A stretch of DNA of 64,000 nt from Thermophagus sp052400625. GTDB taxonomy: Bacteria > Bacteroidota > Bacteroidia > Bacteroidales > Marinilabiliaceae. This document shows positions 28,651 through 36,452 of the stretch, piece by piece. The translations under genes and the position numbers were made by a program. The notes under the pieces are model-generated. The model ran no database searches. It had not been told where the DNA came from and saw nothing but the letters and a program-made list of their open reading frames with translations. Positions within the stretch are counted from its first letter, which is position 1. Every line of letters begins with the position of its first letter. The DNA lies in assembly GCA_052400625.1 (NCBI GenBank), contig JBQTGH010000004.1. One strand, given 5' to 3'.

Positions 28651-29400
28651 TTACGGACATATCATTTTTTCATCCTCAGGAGTATGTCCTGTACGCCGGA
28701 GTGATTGATCAAGTTGATATATAATTGGGATATAAGTATAATTTAACTTGCGGATTCTCTCTAAACTAAAAAATCTACGTATATAGTCGTTCAATTCATA
28801 AATATCTTTTTTAATTACGCGATAAACATATATTTTACCATTCTTCACAAACATAAACCCATTATCATCATGAAAACCGCACAAAACATTACTGTAAAGA
28901 ATCATTTCAGGTTTTTGTTTATTGATATTCTTTATTATATGTTTAAATTTCATCCTTTCGTGGGAATTTTTAATTGAAGGATCTTTATCAATTTCATAAT
29001 AGCCACTGGCCCACTCAAAAAAATGAGCAAACGCAGTAACATTCATTTTCTTATCAATACAAGCAAGAGTAAATACAATAGAGCTATCAATAGCTATGTA
29101 ATTGTAAATGTCATCGTTGAGATTGAATGAATCAGTATTTATAAATTGAATGGTTAACATGGGAACTATTTCTTCTTTATGTAATTCAATTTTTTGAGGA
29201 GGGATGCCATGTTTGTCACGTCCCCAAATCTTATTATCTAAAACAAAATAGTCATTTACATTTTTTTGAATTTTAGCAATATAACAATCCATATCTGCAT
29301 TTTGATAGAATTGTTTTAACTCGTATACAATACCTTGCGAATATATACTATTGCAAAAAAACAATCCAAATCCCATTAATACTAAGTAATTTGTTTTCAT
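28651..29400 (-). CDS. Putative immunity protein of RHS module C, exported
   Basis: 249 aa with a signal peptide (MKTNYLVLMGFGLFFCNSIYSQ). Mature part unrecognised, mixed alpha/beta, lysine- and isoleucine-rich. It starts 9 bp after the stop of the papain-like tip gene at 29410, so it is co-transcribed with it. Unrelated in sequence to the immunity candidates of modules A, B and D, as expected if each matches its own tip. Function inferred from position only. Confidence 0.55.
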   Translation of the reverse strand: MKTNYLVLMGFGLFFCNSIYSQGIVYELKQFYQNADMDCYIAKIQKNVNDYFVLDNKIWGRDKHGIPPQKIELHKEEIVPMLTIQFINTDSFNLNDDIYNYIAIDSSIVFTLACIDKKMNVTAFAHFFEWASGYYEIDKDPSIKNSHERMKFKHIIKNINKQKPEMILYSNVLCGFHDDNGFMFVKNGKIYVYRVIKKDIYELNDYIRRFFSLERIRKLNYTYIPIIYQLDQSLRRTGHTPEDEKMICP

Positions 29401-29409
29401 AAATGTTTA

Positions 29410-30603
29410 TTAGAAAAACCGGAAAATATTCAAAATTACTACACCTTGGCCAGATGATGTAAAATTATACCTGCTTTGCCGAAATGTAAGAGTATTTTTA
29501 TATGGTGCACGTGTAAATACTCTTAAACTTCTAACGTTATCGGCATGACCTCTAAAATGAACTGAAAACACCTCGTTGTTGTTTGCAGCATTTTGCATAT
29601 AATTTGCATCAAACAAATTATGATAGTCAGTTCTTGAAAATGTTTGCGAGTTACTAAATGTTTTATTTACTAATGTTTCATAACCTTTATGCGTTGTTGC
29701 TACACCAACTTTTTCCTGATAATTAGAAATTTCTTTGAAATTATCATAAGTTCTTGACCCTCCTCTTTTAGTTTCAATTTCAGCAAATGTAGTTGGGACA
29801 CAATCATTATCTAACGAACCCACGTTAGGCATTCCAAAATCAATCGAATAATCAGGAATATCCCAGTTGAAAAGCGACCATTTATTTCTATTATACCCTA
29901 TTTCTGAACCCCACCATAAATTCTTTCCGTTAACATCTGCCAATTGGTAACCTGTTATCGCTCCATTTACAAAGCCAGAAAGGGCAGCTCCGCCCCAATT
30001 ATCAAAAAACGGGTCCCCATTAATTGCATTTCCAATACCATTTAACCCAACATTCACCCCGACTTGGAATACGCCTCTTGTGACCATGCCATCTAAATTA
30101 GGAAAAAGTGTAGGCACATTTAGCCCGGCCATTCCTGCACCTGATGATGCACCTGATCCAATCCCGATATATGTACTTGGACTGCTCCAGTTCCAATCTG
30201 CAGGATTCATCGGGTTATCGGCAGTAAAAAAATTTGCCTGTACCCCTCCAAAATAAGCCATAGCTAAGATAGGCAACCAAGCAAACTCCCCACTTGGATC
30301 GGTATAAATCAATGGATTATTAAAACAATACCCATACCTATTATAATTCAACCAATACCCCGGCGCCTGCAATTGCGGATCGGGACTCAGGAAACGTGCT
30401 ATCTGCGGGTCATAAACACGCCCGTTCATGTTGATAAGGGCAAAATCATCCAGGTGCTCATGCATCGTGTAGCCTCGGCCGGTAATGTGATTCCCCGGGG
30501 TGGTGATGAGACTGGTCCAGTCATCCGGATCACGCCTGTTTCCCCACGGATCAAATGCCTGGCGTTCCACAACGTTGCCGTCTTGGTCTGTCAACGCTGT
30601 CAA
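29410..30603 (-). CDS. Orphan RHS C-terminal module C with papain-like Cys/His tip
   Basis: 397 codons from an internal start. RHS core bases continue upstream to ~30790 but out of frame, because a one-base deletion (TTTTAAAACC versus TTTTTAAAACC in module D) breaks the frame near 30783. Core identical in type to D (RGYTMHEHLDDF, FLSPDPQLQAPGYWLNYNRYGY). Tip after a Gly-rich linker: NDCVPTTFAEI (C268) and FSVHFRGHADNVRSL (H349 or H353), spacing and context like papain-fold or C39-like cysteine peptidase tips. Immunity candidate 9 bp downstream. Numbering is from base 30603. Probably not expressed as a full RHS from here. Confidence 0.7.
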   Translation of the reverse strand: MTALTDQDGNVVERQAFDPWGNRRDPDDWTSLITTPGNHITGRGYTMHEHLDDFALINMNGRVYDPQIARFLSPDPQLQAPGYWLNYNRYGYCFNNPLIYTDPSGEFAWLPILAMAYFGGVQANFFTADNPMNPADWNWSSPSTYIGIGSGASSGAGMAGLNVPTLFPNLDGMVTRGVFQVGVNVGLNGIGNAINGDPFFDNWGGAALSGFVNGAITGYQLADVNGKNLWWGSEIGYNRNKWSLFNWDIPDYSIDFGMPNVGSLDNDCVPTTFAEIETKRGGSRTYDNFKEISNYQEKVGVATTHKGYETLVNKTFSNSQTFSRTDYHNLFDANYMQNAANNNEVFSVHFRGHADNVRSLRVFTRAPYKNTLTFRQSRYNFTSSGQGVVILNIFRFF

Positions 30604-30790
30604 AGAGCCAAGGTAATCGGTGTAGGCGTAGTAGAGTTGGGCATTGCCGTTTTCCTCTACAAATATTGCTGCCAGACCGTTACCTCCACTAAGGTAATGA
30701 ATTTTACGTGTTTTTCCATCGGCGGTTTGTTCTTCTTCGTAGTCGCCGAAGTAATAGCAGGTGAGGGTGGTTTGGCCAATGGTTTTAAAA

Positions 30791-30976
30791 CTTGTTTTGC
30801 ATTCTCATTCCACCGGTTGTGCCTGATGTGATTCGTGTTCCTCGGGGCAGAACTTTTCCGTTGACTTCCTTCAGATTCCACCTCACGAAGGGTCCCCTTG
30901 CCTACGGCTAATGGTTGGCGACTATGAACCCCCATAGTGGACTTTCACCACCAGGTTATTTAGCATCACGGCACAC
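30791..30976 (-). mobile_element. Group II intron 5' fragment (domain I), copy C
   Basis: A more divergent copy starting GTGTGCC at 30976: GGTGGTGAAAGTCCACTATG, AGGCAAGGGGACCC, GAGGTGGAATCTGAAGGAAG, CCGAGGAACACGAATCACAT, ending at GCAAAACAAG (30791). The 5' end GTGTG agrees better with the group II GUGYG start than the D and E copies do. Located one base after the T-run that follows the module B immunity gene. Confidence 0.62.
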
Positions 30977-30978
30977 TA

Positions 30979-31004
30979 AAAAAGGGCCTTACTTCCGAGG
31001 CTTT
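30979..31004 (-). terminator. Terminator-like hairpin after the module B immunity gene
   Basis: Reading leftward, AAAAGCCT and AGGCCCTTTTTT can pair with a two-base bulge around an 8-base loop, followed by six T residues. It starts 7 bp after the stop at 31011. Confidence 0.5.
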
Positions 31005-31010
31005 TCTATC

Positions 31011-31550
31011 TTACTTTATAAAATTATTCTTACTGTCAGGCTTTATATCAAACTGCCTAAAATGGAACTCCTGGTTAATATCTGTTTCCGTAGTTCCCTG
31101 ACTATCCCGCCTTACCATCTTGTTAAATACAAATGTGGAATCGTTTAATATTTCGCCTGATCTCAATAAAACAGGTTTTGAGCAAGGAGCGGGCAGCCAA
31201 TGCTCTATTGTTATATTGCTGCCACTAATATTAATTATACCCCAAACATCTTTACTCTGTTGCGGCAATGTAGTTTTACTTAATCCTTCAATTTCAGATT
31301 CCATTTTATAAAACTCCATTCCACCGGTTCTTAGTAAAACTCCATTCTGATAAAATACAAACGTTTCATAACGTACGATATTCTCCCAATCTGATTCTGG
31401 ATTGCCATAATAAAAGCCATCTAAGCGTAATTGTATTCCTGTTAAATCAGCCTTATTAAGGGTCAAATCCTTATCATCACACTTTTCACTTTTTTCACAT
31501 GATAAAAAGGAAAGGAACATTACAAATATTATATAATTCATTTTTCTCAT
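31011..31550 (-). CDS. Putative lipoprotein immunity gene of RHS module B
   Basis: 179 aa from ATG 31550, chosen over an in-frame start at 31637 that would overlap the tip gene and lacks a signal. The N-terminus (MRKMNYIIFVMFLSFLSCEKS) is a lipoprotein signal with lipobox FLSC. The mature part is a beta-rich, lipocalin-like stretch (LTGIQLRLDGFYYGN, TFVFYQNGVLLRTGG, STFVFNKMVRRDS) without recognised family. It starts 53 bp after the type-23-like tip gene. Role as immunity protein inferred from position. Confidence 0.6.
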   Translation of the reverse strand: MRKMNYIIFVMFLSFLSCEKSEKCDDKDLTLNKADLTGIQLRLDGFYYGNPESDWENIVRYETFVFYQNGVLLRTGGMEFYKMESEIEGLSKTTLPQQSKDVWGIINISGSNITIEHWLPAPCSKPVLLRSGEILNDSTFVFNKMVRRDSQGTTETDINQEFHFRQFDIKPDSKNNFIK

Positions 31551-31603
31551 TTGTTTAGATTTTAATATAACGTACTTCCATTTCCCCAACCAAATTGAAA
31601 AAA

Positions 31604-32557
31604 TCAGCGAGGATCTCTGTCTAGTGTTAAAATCCACGGATAAGCACTGCCTCGGTTACCTCCATTAAATCCATCATGAGCAAAATCATTTTGGAAGGTT
31701 TGTCTGATATTCTCAGTATCCCTACCCATCCTAAATGGACCAAATCCAACATAAAATATACCATGACTTTGGCTTGGGTCTCCTACATCTCCTCCATAAA
31801 AAGCACGAGTGTCTTGAATACCATCACCATCCGTATCAATCCATTTATCTCCAATTCCCTCTCCGGTATGCAGTATCATACCCATTTTAAACGGACCTGC
31901 TTTTATTCTTGCTCCGGCAGTTCGATAAGCGTCAGAATTAGGGTCTCCTTGTGGCACTCCTGGCAATTTAAAATTTCCAAGGTAAGTATCGTTTTCATAT
32001 TTCAGGTTTACAAATGGACCTCCAAGCGTAATTGTGTTAGTAGTTTGTACTCTTGGATAACCAACCCCACTAAACGTAGTGCCAGAATAATTAACTAAAC
32101 CAAACAATGTCCATTCACCACCTTTTCTTGTTTCCCATCCGCCACATCCTCCATAAGTTTCTGAATAATAGGTCTTGCCGTAATTGTATCGGTAACTGAC
32201 TGGCATAGCCTTGGGCACTCCTAATGAAACATCAAAACCAAGTCCTGTTTGGTGTGTGCCTAACTTTACATCTACATGTACTGCAACTGGAGAAACATAT
32301 TTCTGCACCTCATAGCCAGATTCTGTAAATAATAACCAAGCTGCTACAGCCAAACCGAATATTTCCCCACTGGGGTCAGTATACAGCAATGGATTATTCA
32401 GGCCATAACTATACCTATTAAAATTCTGCGTAAAATCCGGTGCCTGAACATAAGGGTCGGGACTAAGGAAACGACCAAGGGCCGGATCATATAGTCGTGC
32501 GTTTCCCGATACACTCCAATAAAGCCCAAAACAAGATGCCTTGCATACGCAGAGCAA
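31604..32557 (-). CDS. Orphan RHS C-terminal module B with polymorphic toxin type 23-like tip
   Basis: 317 codons, but RHS sequence begins only at about NARLYDPALGRFLSPDPYVQ (~32510); upstream residues look non-RHS, so the core is shorter than in A, C and D and the start is arbitrary. The core PDPYVQAPDFTQNFNRYSY belongs to a second RHS lineage shared with module A. The tip has YNYGKTYYSETYGGCGGWE, NYSGTTFSG, LGGPFVNLKYENDT, YRTAGARIKAGPFKMGM and LHTGEG, matching my memory of the polymorphic toxin type 23 domain (Ntox23) seen in Bacteroidota RHS tips. The lipoprotein gene downstream is the likely immunity partner. No intron-like fragment at this module's start. Confidence 0.7.
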   Translation of the reverse strand: MLCVCKASCFGLYWSVSGNARLYDPALGRFLSPDPYVQAPDFTQNFNRYSYGLNNPLLYTDPSGEIFGLAVAAWLLFTESGYEVQKYVSPVAVHVDVKLGTHQTGLGFDVSLGVPKAMPVSYRYNYGKTYYSETYGGCGGWETRKGGEWTLFGLVNYSGTTFSGVGYPRVQTTNTITLGGPFVNLKYENDTYLGNFKLPGVPQGDPNSDAYRTAGARIKAGPFKMGMILHTGEGIGDKWIDTDGDGIQDTRAFYGGDVGDPSQSHGIFYVGFGPFRMGRDTENIRQTFQNDFAHDGFNGGNRGSAYPWILTLDRDPR

Positions 32558-32700
32558 CCAAAATCAAAGAACGTTTCCTTTATTTATTTGTTAAAACCAA
32601 AAAACACCTTTTTTATTTTCAATTGAAAAAATAAATACTGGTTTTATTTCGAGGTTGTGGCGTTACTTTATAGGCACCGGATTTTCCCTGGGCTTTTGCT

Positions 32701-33345
32701 TTATTTTCCGCTAATGACTTCAACTCGTTTGTGATATAAAAACACCAAGTCATCATCTGTAAGATAATCTCTTATAAAATCAGTAGCTGGTATTGTTTCA
32801 AAATTCTCCATTACTGTTTCTTCATGCTTGAAATAAAGTACGTAAAGTTGACAGTTTTTTAAATACCAGTAACACTGAGGCAGATTGTACACCCTAAATA
32901 TATAATCAGGTGCAATGTCCTTAACTTTAATCATAAGTGGGCGAAGGAAGTTGACATAAGATGTAGTATCCTCACTCAATTCATATTTAACACCATCATA
33001 AGTAGCACGGCGGCTTACTACTGCCTTAATAGTTGTATCTGAATAAATAAATGATTCATCAAAAAGTAATTTGCGAGTATTTAAATAGCACAACAACTTT
33101 TCTCTTTCTATTTCTTTTTTGCTATATAATTTTACTCCTTCTTTAGTGGCAAAGATTACAGGAATATTTATTATCACAATTTGTTTAAAATCTCGCCCTG
33201 TAATATTCTTGCAAGACTTTTGGGTAAAGTCTTTAGCTTTAGCTGTAAATGCTTTCTCTATATTCTCAATAAATATTTCGCTACACTCTTGTGCCTGTAT
33301 TATTAAGCTTGAGAAACAGATTAGCAAAAAAAGTATCTTTTTCAT
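32701..33345 (-). CDS. Putative immunity protein of RHS module A, exported
   Basis: 214 aa with a signal peptide (MKKILFLLICFSSLIIQAQ). No family recognised; Cys at residues ~21 and ~45 and near NLPQCYWYLKNCQLY could form disulfides in the periplasm. ATG is 5 bp after the stop of the module A tip, so the pair is coupled. No clear terminator in the 143 bp before module B. Immunity role is inference from layout. Confidence 0.55.
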   Translation of the reverse strand: MKKILFLLICFSSLIIQAQECSEIFIENIEKAFTAKAKDFTQKSCKNITGRDFKQIVIINIPVIFATKEGVKLYSKKEIEREKLLCYLNTRKLLFDESFIYSDTTIKAVVSRRATYDGVKYELSEDTTSYVNFLRPLMIKVKDIAPDYIFRVYNLPQCYWYLKNCQLYVLYFKHEETVMENFETIPATDFIRDYLTDDDLVFLYHKRVEVISGK

Positions 33346-33350
33346 ATCAA

Positions 33351-34568
33351 TTAGAATAATGAAAGTACACTAAAAAAATTTGTAGGGCCACTATTAACGT
33401 GTCCTTTAATTGGATTCCACACACTTGTCGAAAGCAATACTCGTTTCCATCCACCTCCAACAACTCTCCATTTATCTGCGGTTGTAACTCTAGTTATGTT
33501 AACCCAGTGTTTTACTCCATCTCGGGAGGTTGTTGCTAATATTTCTTTTCCCTGCATCAAGGAACCTCCTACATTATCCCATTCTGCACCACTAATTTTA
33601 GTAGACCAATTGACTTTTATCCCAGATTTTCTAGCAACATCTCCGGCATAAGCTCCTGGAGCATTATTTCCTTTGCCTAAAAAATATGAAGCAGACCTGT
33701 TACCATGACCATCATCAGCATACTCTAAAGCATAACCATAACAATCCCTTTCTGGATTAGGCTGCAATGTAACACCACTTTTAGGTGTAGCTGAATATGT
33801 TGTTTGATTACTATATAATTTGCCAGACCAAGGATTTGCTCCAACACTTTGAGCGTTTTTATATCCTTCAACTCCTCCAGAAATTCCACCTAAAATAAAT
33901 CCTGTTGCAAAGCCTTGAGCAAAGCCACTTCCGAAAGCCCCCCAATCATCTTCCATGATTACATTTCCAAAGCCTCCGGCAAGTCCTCCTGCGGCTCCTT
34001 GCATTCCGCCTTCTATTAATGCACCTGGTATTGCTCCGTAGACCTGAAGCCCTTGTGTTAAAATTCCAGCACCTGCCCCTGCAGCTCCTGATATTGCTCC
34101 AACTGCTAATGATTTCCCGAACTGTCCCCAGTCCCATTGTTGACCTGTTATTGCTGTTGATGCAGCATAGATTCCGCCATTTATCACAGCTCCCCAACAT
34201 GCTGCATCAATTATCGCTCCAACAGGACCTAAGAAGGCAGTAAAAAAGAACTCCCCATCCGGGTCAGTATAGATAAGTGGGTTATTAAGGCAATAACTAT
34301 ACCGGTTAAAATTCTGCGTAAAATCCGGTGTCTGAACATAAGGGGCGGGACTAAGGAAACGCGCTATCTGCGGGTCATAAACACGCCCGTTCATGTTGAT
34401 GTGAGCAAAATCATCCAAATGCTCATGCATCGTGTAGCCCCGGCCGGTGATGTGACTCACCGGAGTGGTGATGAGACTGGTCCAGTCATCCGGATCACGC
34501 CTGTTTCCCCACGGATCGAATGCCTGGCGTTCCACGATGTTGCCGTCTTTGTCTGTCAAAGCTGTCAA
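33351..34568 (-). CDS. Orphan RHS C-terminal module A with papain-like Cys/His tip
   Basis: RHS frame is open upstream to ~34716 (RIIHYLSGGNGLAAIFVEEND) with no credible start; 34568 is only the first TTG. The core is mosaic: MHEHLDDFAHINMNGRVYDP as in C and D, then PYVQTPDFTQNFNRYSY as in B. A Gly/Ala-rich linker (GAISGAAGAGAGILTQG...) precedes the tip, which has ERDCYGYALEY (C276) and VKHWVNITRV (H354), a Cys/His pair in papain/NlpC-like order. Numbering from 34568. Immunity candidate 5 bp downstream. The module begins abruptly, 5' truncated, next to the CoA-transferase promoter region. Confidence 0.7.
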   Translation of the reverse strand: MTALTDKDGNIVERQAFDPWGNRRDPDDWTSLITTPVSHITGRGYTMHEHLDDFAHINMNGRVYDPQIARFLSPAPYVQTPDFTQNFNRYSYCLNNPLIYTDPDGEFFFTAFLGPVGAIIDAACWGAVINGGIYAASTAITGQQWDWGQFGKSLAVGAISGAAGAGAGILTQGLQVYGAIPGALIEGGMQGAAGGLAGGFGNVIMEDDWGAFGSGFAQGFATGFILGGISGGVEGYKNAQSVGANPWSGKLYSNQTTYSATPKSGVTLQPNPERDCYGYALEYADDGHGNRSASYFLGKGNNAPGAYAGDVARKSGIKVNWSTKISGAEWDNVGGSLMQGKEILATTSRDGVKHWVNITRVTTADKWRVVGGGWKRVLLSTSVWNPIKGHVNSGPTNFFSVLSLF

Positions 34569-34874
34569 AGAGCCCAGGTAATCGGTGTAGGCGCAGTAGA
34601 GTTGGGCATTGTCGTTTTCCTCTACAAATATTGCTGCCAGACCGTTACCCCCGCTAAGATAGTGAATTATGCGAATAAGCGGACCCGGCCCATTCTTTTT
34701 GAAAAGTTAAAAAAATTTAGGTTTTATTATAAAATAAGTAAAATGTATTCTCAATTTCTGCAACTTGCTGAATGCAATAAAGAAATAAATCTTTATTTCT
34801 TAAGAATGATTTTAAATACAGAGTAAACCAACTGAGAAAGTGACACTAATCAGGGAAAAATGGCGGAAAACAAC

Positions 34875-34882
34875 TACTTTTG
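34875..34882 (+). promoter_or_regulatory. -7 box upstream of the CoA-transferase gene
   Basis: TACTTTTG matches TAnnTTTG and lies 48 bp before ATG 34931. It also covers the alternative start at 34880, which supports 34931 as the real start. Confidence 0.6.
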
Positions 34883-34930
34883 TTCAGTTTTTCGAAACAT
34901 CTAACAGATCATTATAAAATTTATTTCGAC

Positions 34931-36235
34931 ATGCAGTATAAAACAGTATCTGCCGAAGAGGCTGTTAAAGTTATCAAATCAGGCGACCGCATTCATTTGA
35001 GTAGTGTTGCCGTTACTCCGCATGCTCTCATTGAGGCCATGGTAGAGCGAGGACGAAGAGGAGAGTTTCAGGACGTAAAAGTTCAACACATCCACACAGA
35101 AGGACCTGCCCCCTATGCAGATCCTGAGCTGGAAGGGGTCTTTCAACTTGAATCATTTTTTGTAGGTGCCAACGTCCGCAAAGTGACTCAGGCCGGCTAT
35201 GCCGATTACATCCCTGTCTTTTTGAGTGAAACCCAAAAACTGATTCGCGAAGGGTATCTGAAAGTTAACGTGGCAATGGTACAGGTTTCTCCGCCCGACC
35301 GTCATGGATATGTATCTTTGGGAACTTCTGTCGATGCCACTCTTGCCGCCATCGAAACGGCCGATACCGTCATTGCACAGATCAACAAAAATGTACCCAG
35401 AACATGGGGTGATGCCCAAATCAACATGCGCGATATCGACTTGTTTGTAGAGCACGATGAACCCCTTTTCATCCATAACAATGCTCCCCTCTCCGAAGTG
35501 GACCGGGCAATTGGTCATAACGTTGCTGAGCTGGTGGAAGACGGCGCCTGCTTGCAAATGGGTATTGGCGGCATTCCCAACGCTGTTTTGGCAGAGCTGG
35601 GCAACCACAAAGACTTGGGCGTTCACACAGAGATGTTCTCCGACGGCATCCTTCCGCTGGTAGAAAAAGGGGTCGTTAACGGAAAGAAAAAACAAATTGA
35701 CAAAGGTCTGATGGTGGCTTCATTCCTGATGGGTTCTCAAGAACTGTATGACTTTGTTCACGACAACCCGATGGTGGCCATGATGGATGTACGTCACACC
35801 AACAGCGTAGAAATTATCCGCAAAAACAAAAAAGTGACCGCCATCAACTCAGCATTGGCCGTTGACATTACCGGTCAGGTATGCGCCGACTCAATCGGAA
35901 CCACTCACTACTCAGGTGTAGGTGGACAAATCGACTTCATCAGAGGTGCCGGTTATTCTGAAGGCGGGAAGCCCATCATTGCCATGCCATCCGTAACATC
36001 GAAAGGTATTTCCAAAATTTCACCCACCCTGTTGGAAGGCTCTGGTGTTGTAACCACTCGTGCCAACATGCACTGGCTGGTGACAGAATATGGAGCCGTA
36101 AATCTTTACGGTAAAACGTTGCAGGAAAGAGCCCGGCTCATCATTTCGGTAGCCCATCCCGACCATAGGGAAATGCTTGAAAAAGCTGCCTTTGATCGCT
36201 TTGGCTCTCATTTCCATTTCGTTTCTAAAAAATAG
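34931..36235 (+). CDS. Acetyl-CoA hydrolase/transferase family CoA-transferase (4-hydroxybutyrate/butyrate type)
   Basis: 434 aa from ATG 34931; an earlier in-frame start at 34880 would add 17 non-conserved residues and overlaps a -7 box. Family I CoA-transferase: VQVSPPDRHGYVSLGTSVD, GIGGIPNAVLAELG and the catalytic-Glu motif HTEMFSDG (E234), which aligns with the active-site Glu of 4-hydroxybutyrate CoA-transferases; C-terminal GGQIDFIRGAG and TEYGAVNLYGKTLQERA. Moves CoA between acyl-CoA and acetate or other short acids in fermentation. Monocistronic, with its own -7 box and a strong terminator at 36256-36340. Exact acyl substrate not readable. Confidence 0.88.
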   Translation: MQYKTVSAEEAVKVIKSGDRIHLSSVAVTPHALIEAMVERGRRGEFQDVKVQHIHTEGPAPYADPELEGVFQLESFFVGANVRKVTQAGYADYIPVFLSETQKLIREGYLKVNVAMVQVSPPDRHGYVSLGTSVDATLAAIETADTVIAQINKNVPRTWGDAQINMRDIDLFVEHDEPLFIHNNAPLSEVDRAIGHNVAELVEDGACLQMGIGGIPNAVLAELGNHKDLGVHTEMFSDGILPLVEKGVVNGKKKQIDKGLMVASFLMGSQELYDFVHDNPMVAMMDVRHTNSVEIIRKNKKVTAINSALAVDITGQVCADSIGTTHYSGVGGQIDFIRGAGYSEGGKPIIAMPSVTSKGISKISPTLLEGSGVVTTRANMHWLVTEYGAVNLYGKTLQERARLIISVAHPDHREMLEKAAFDRFGSHFHFVSKK

Positions 36236-36255
36236 AGTTTTAAAGCTGTAGTATA

Positions 36256-36340
36256 AAAAACTCTGTGCTTTCGGACAGTGCTTGGCGTAACATCTGTTAC
36301 ACGAAGCATTGTCCGGTTCAGCACAGAGTTTTGTTTTTTT
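36256..36340 (+). terminator. Long-stem terminator after the CoA-transferase gene
   Basis: The arm AAACTCTGTGCTTTCGGACA (from 36258) pairs with TGTCCGGTTCAGCACAGAGT (36310-36329), ending in TTTTGTTTTTTT. An inner GTAACATCTGTTAC palindrome forms the tip. Confidence 0.85.
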
Positions 36341-36452
36341 ATCACCATCCATTACCAATGGACGGCAAGAATCTCTTTTAGGGATTTCAACCGATCACAT
36401 CTTGTAAGCGTGAAGGAAAAACCCCAGCGTCAGACAAACAGACGACACCCGA

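Noticed and set aside
25601..34720. Diversity-generating retroelement as the source of tip variation
   Set aside because: No reverse transcriptase, and tips differ as whole unrelated domains rather than by adenine substitutions.
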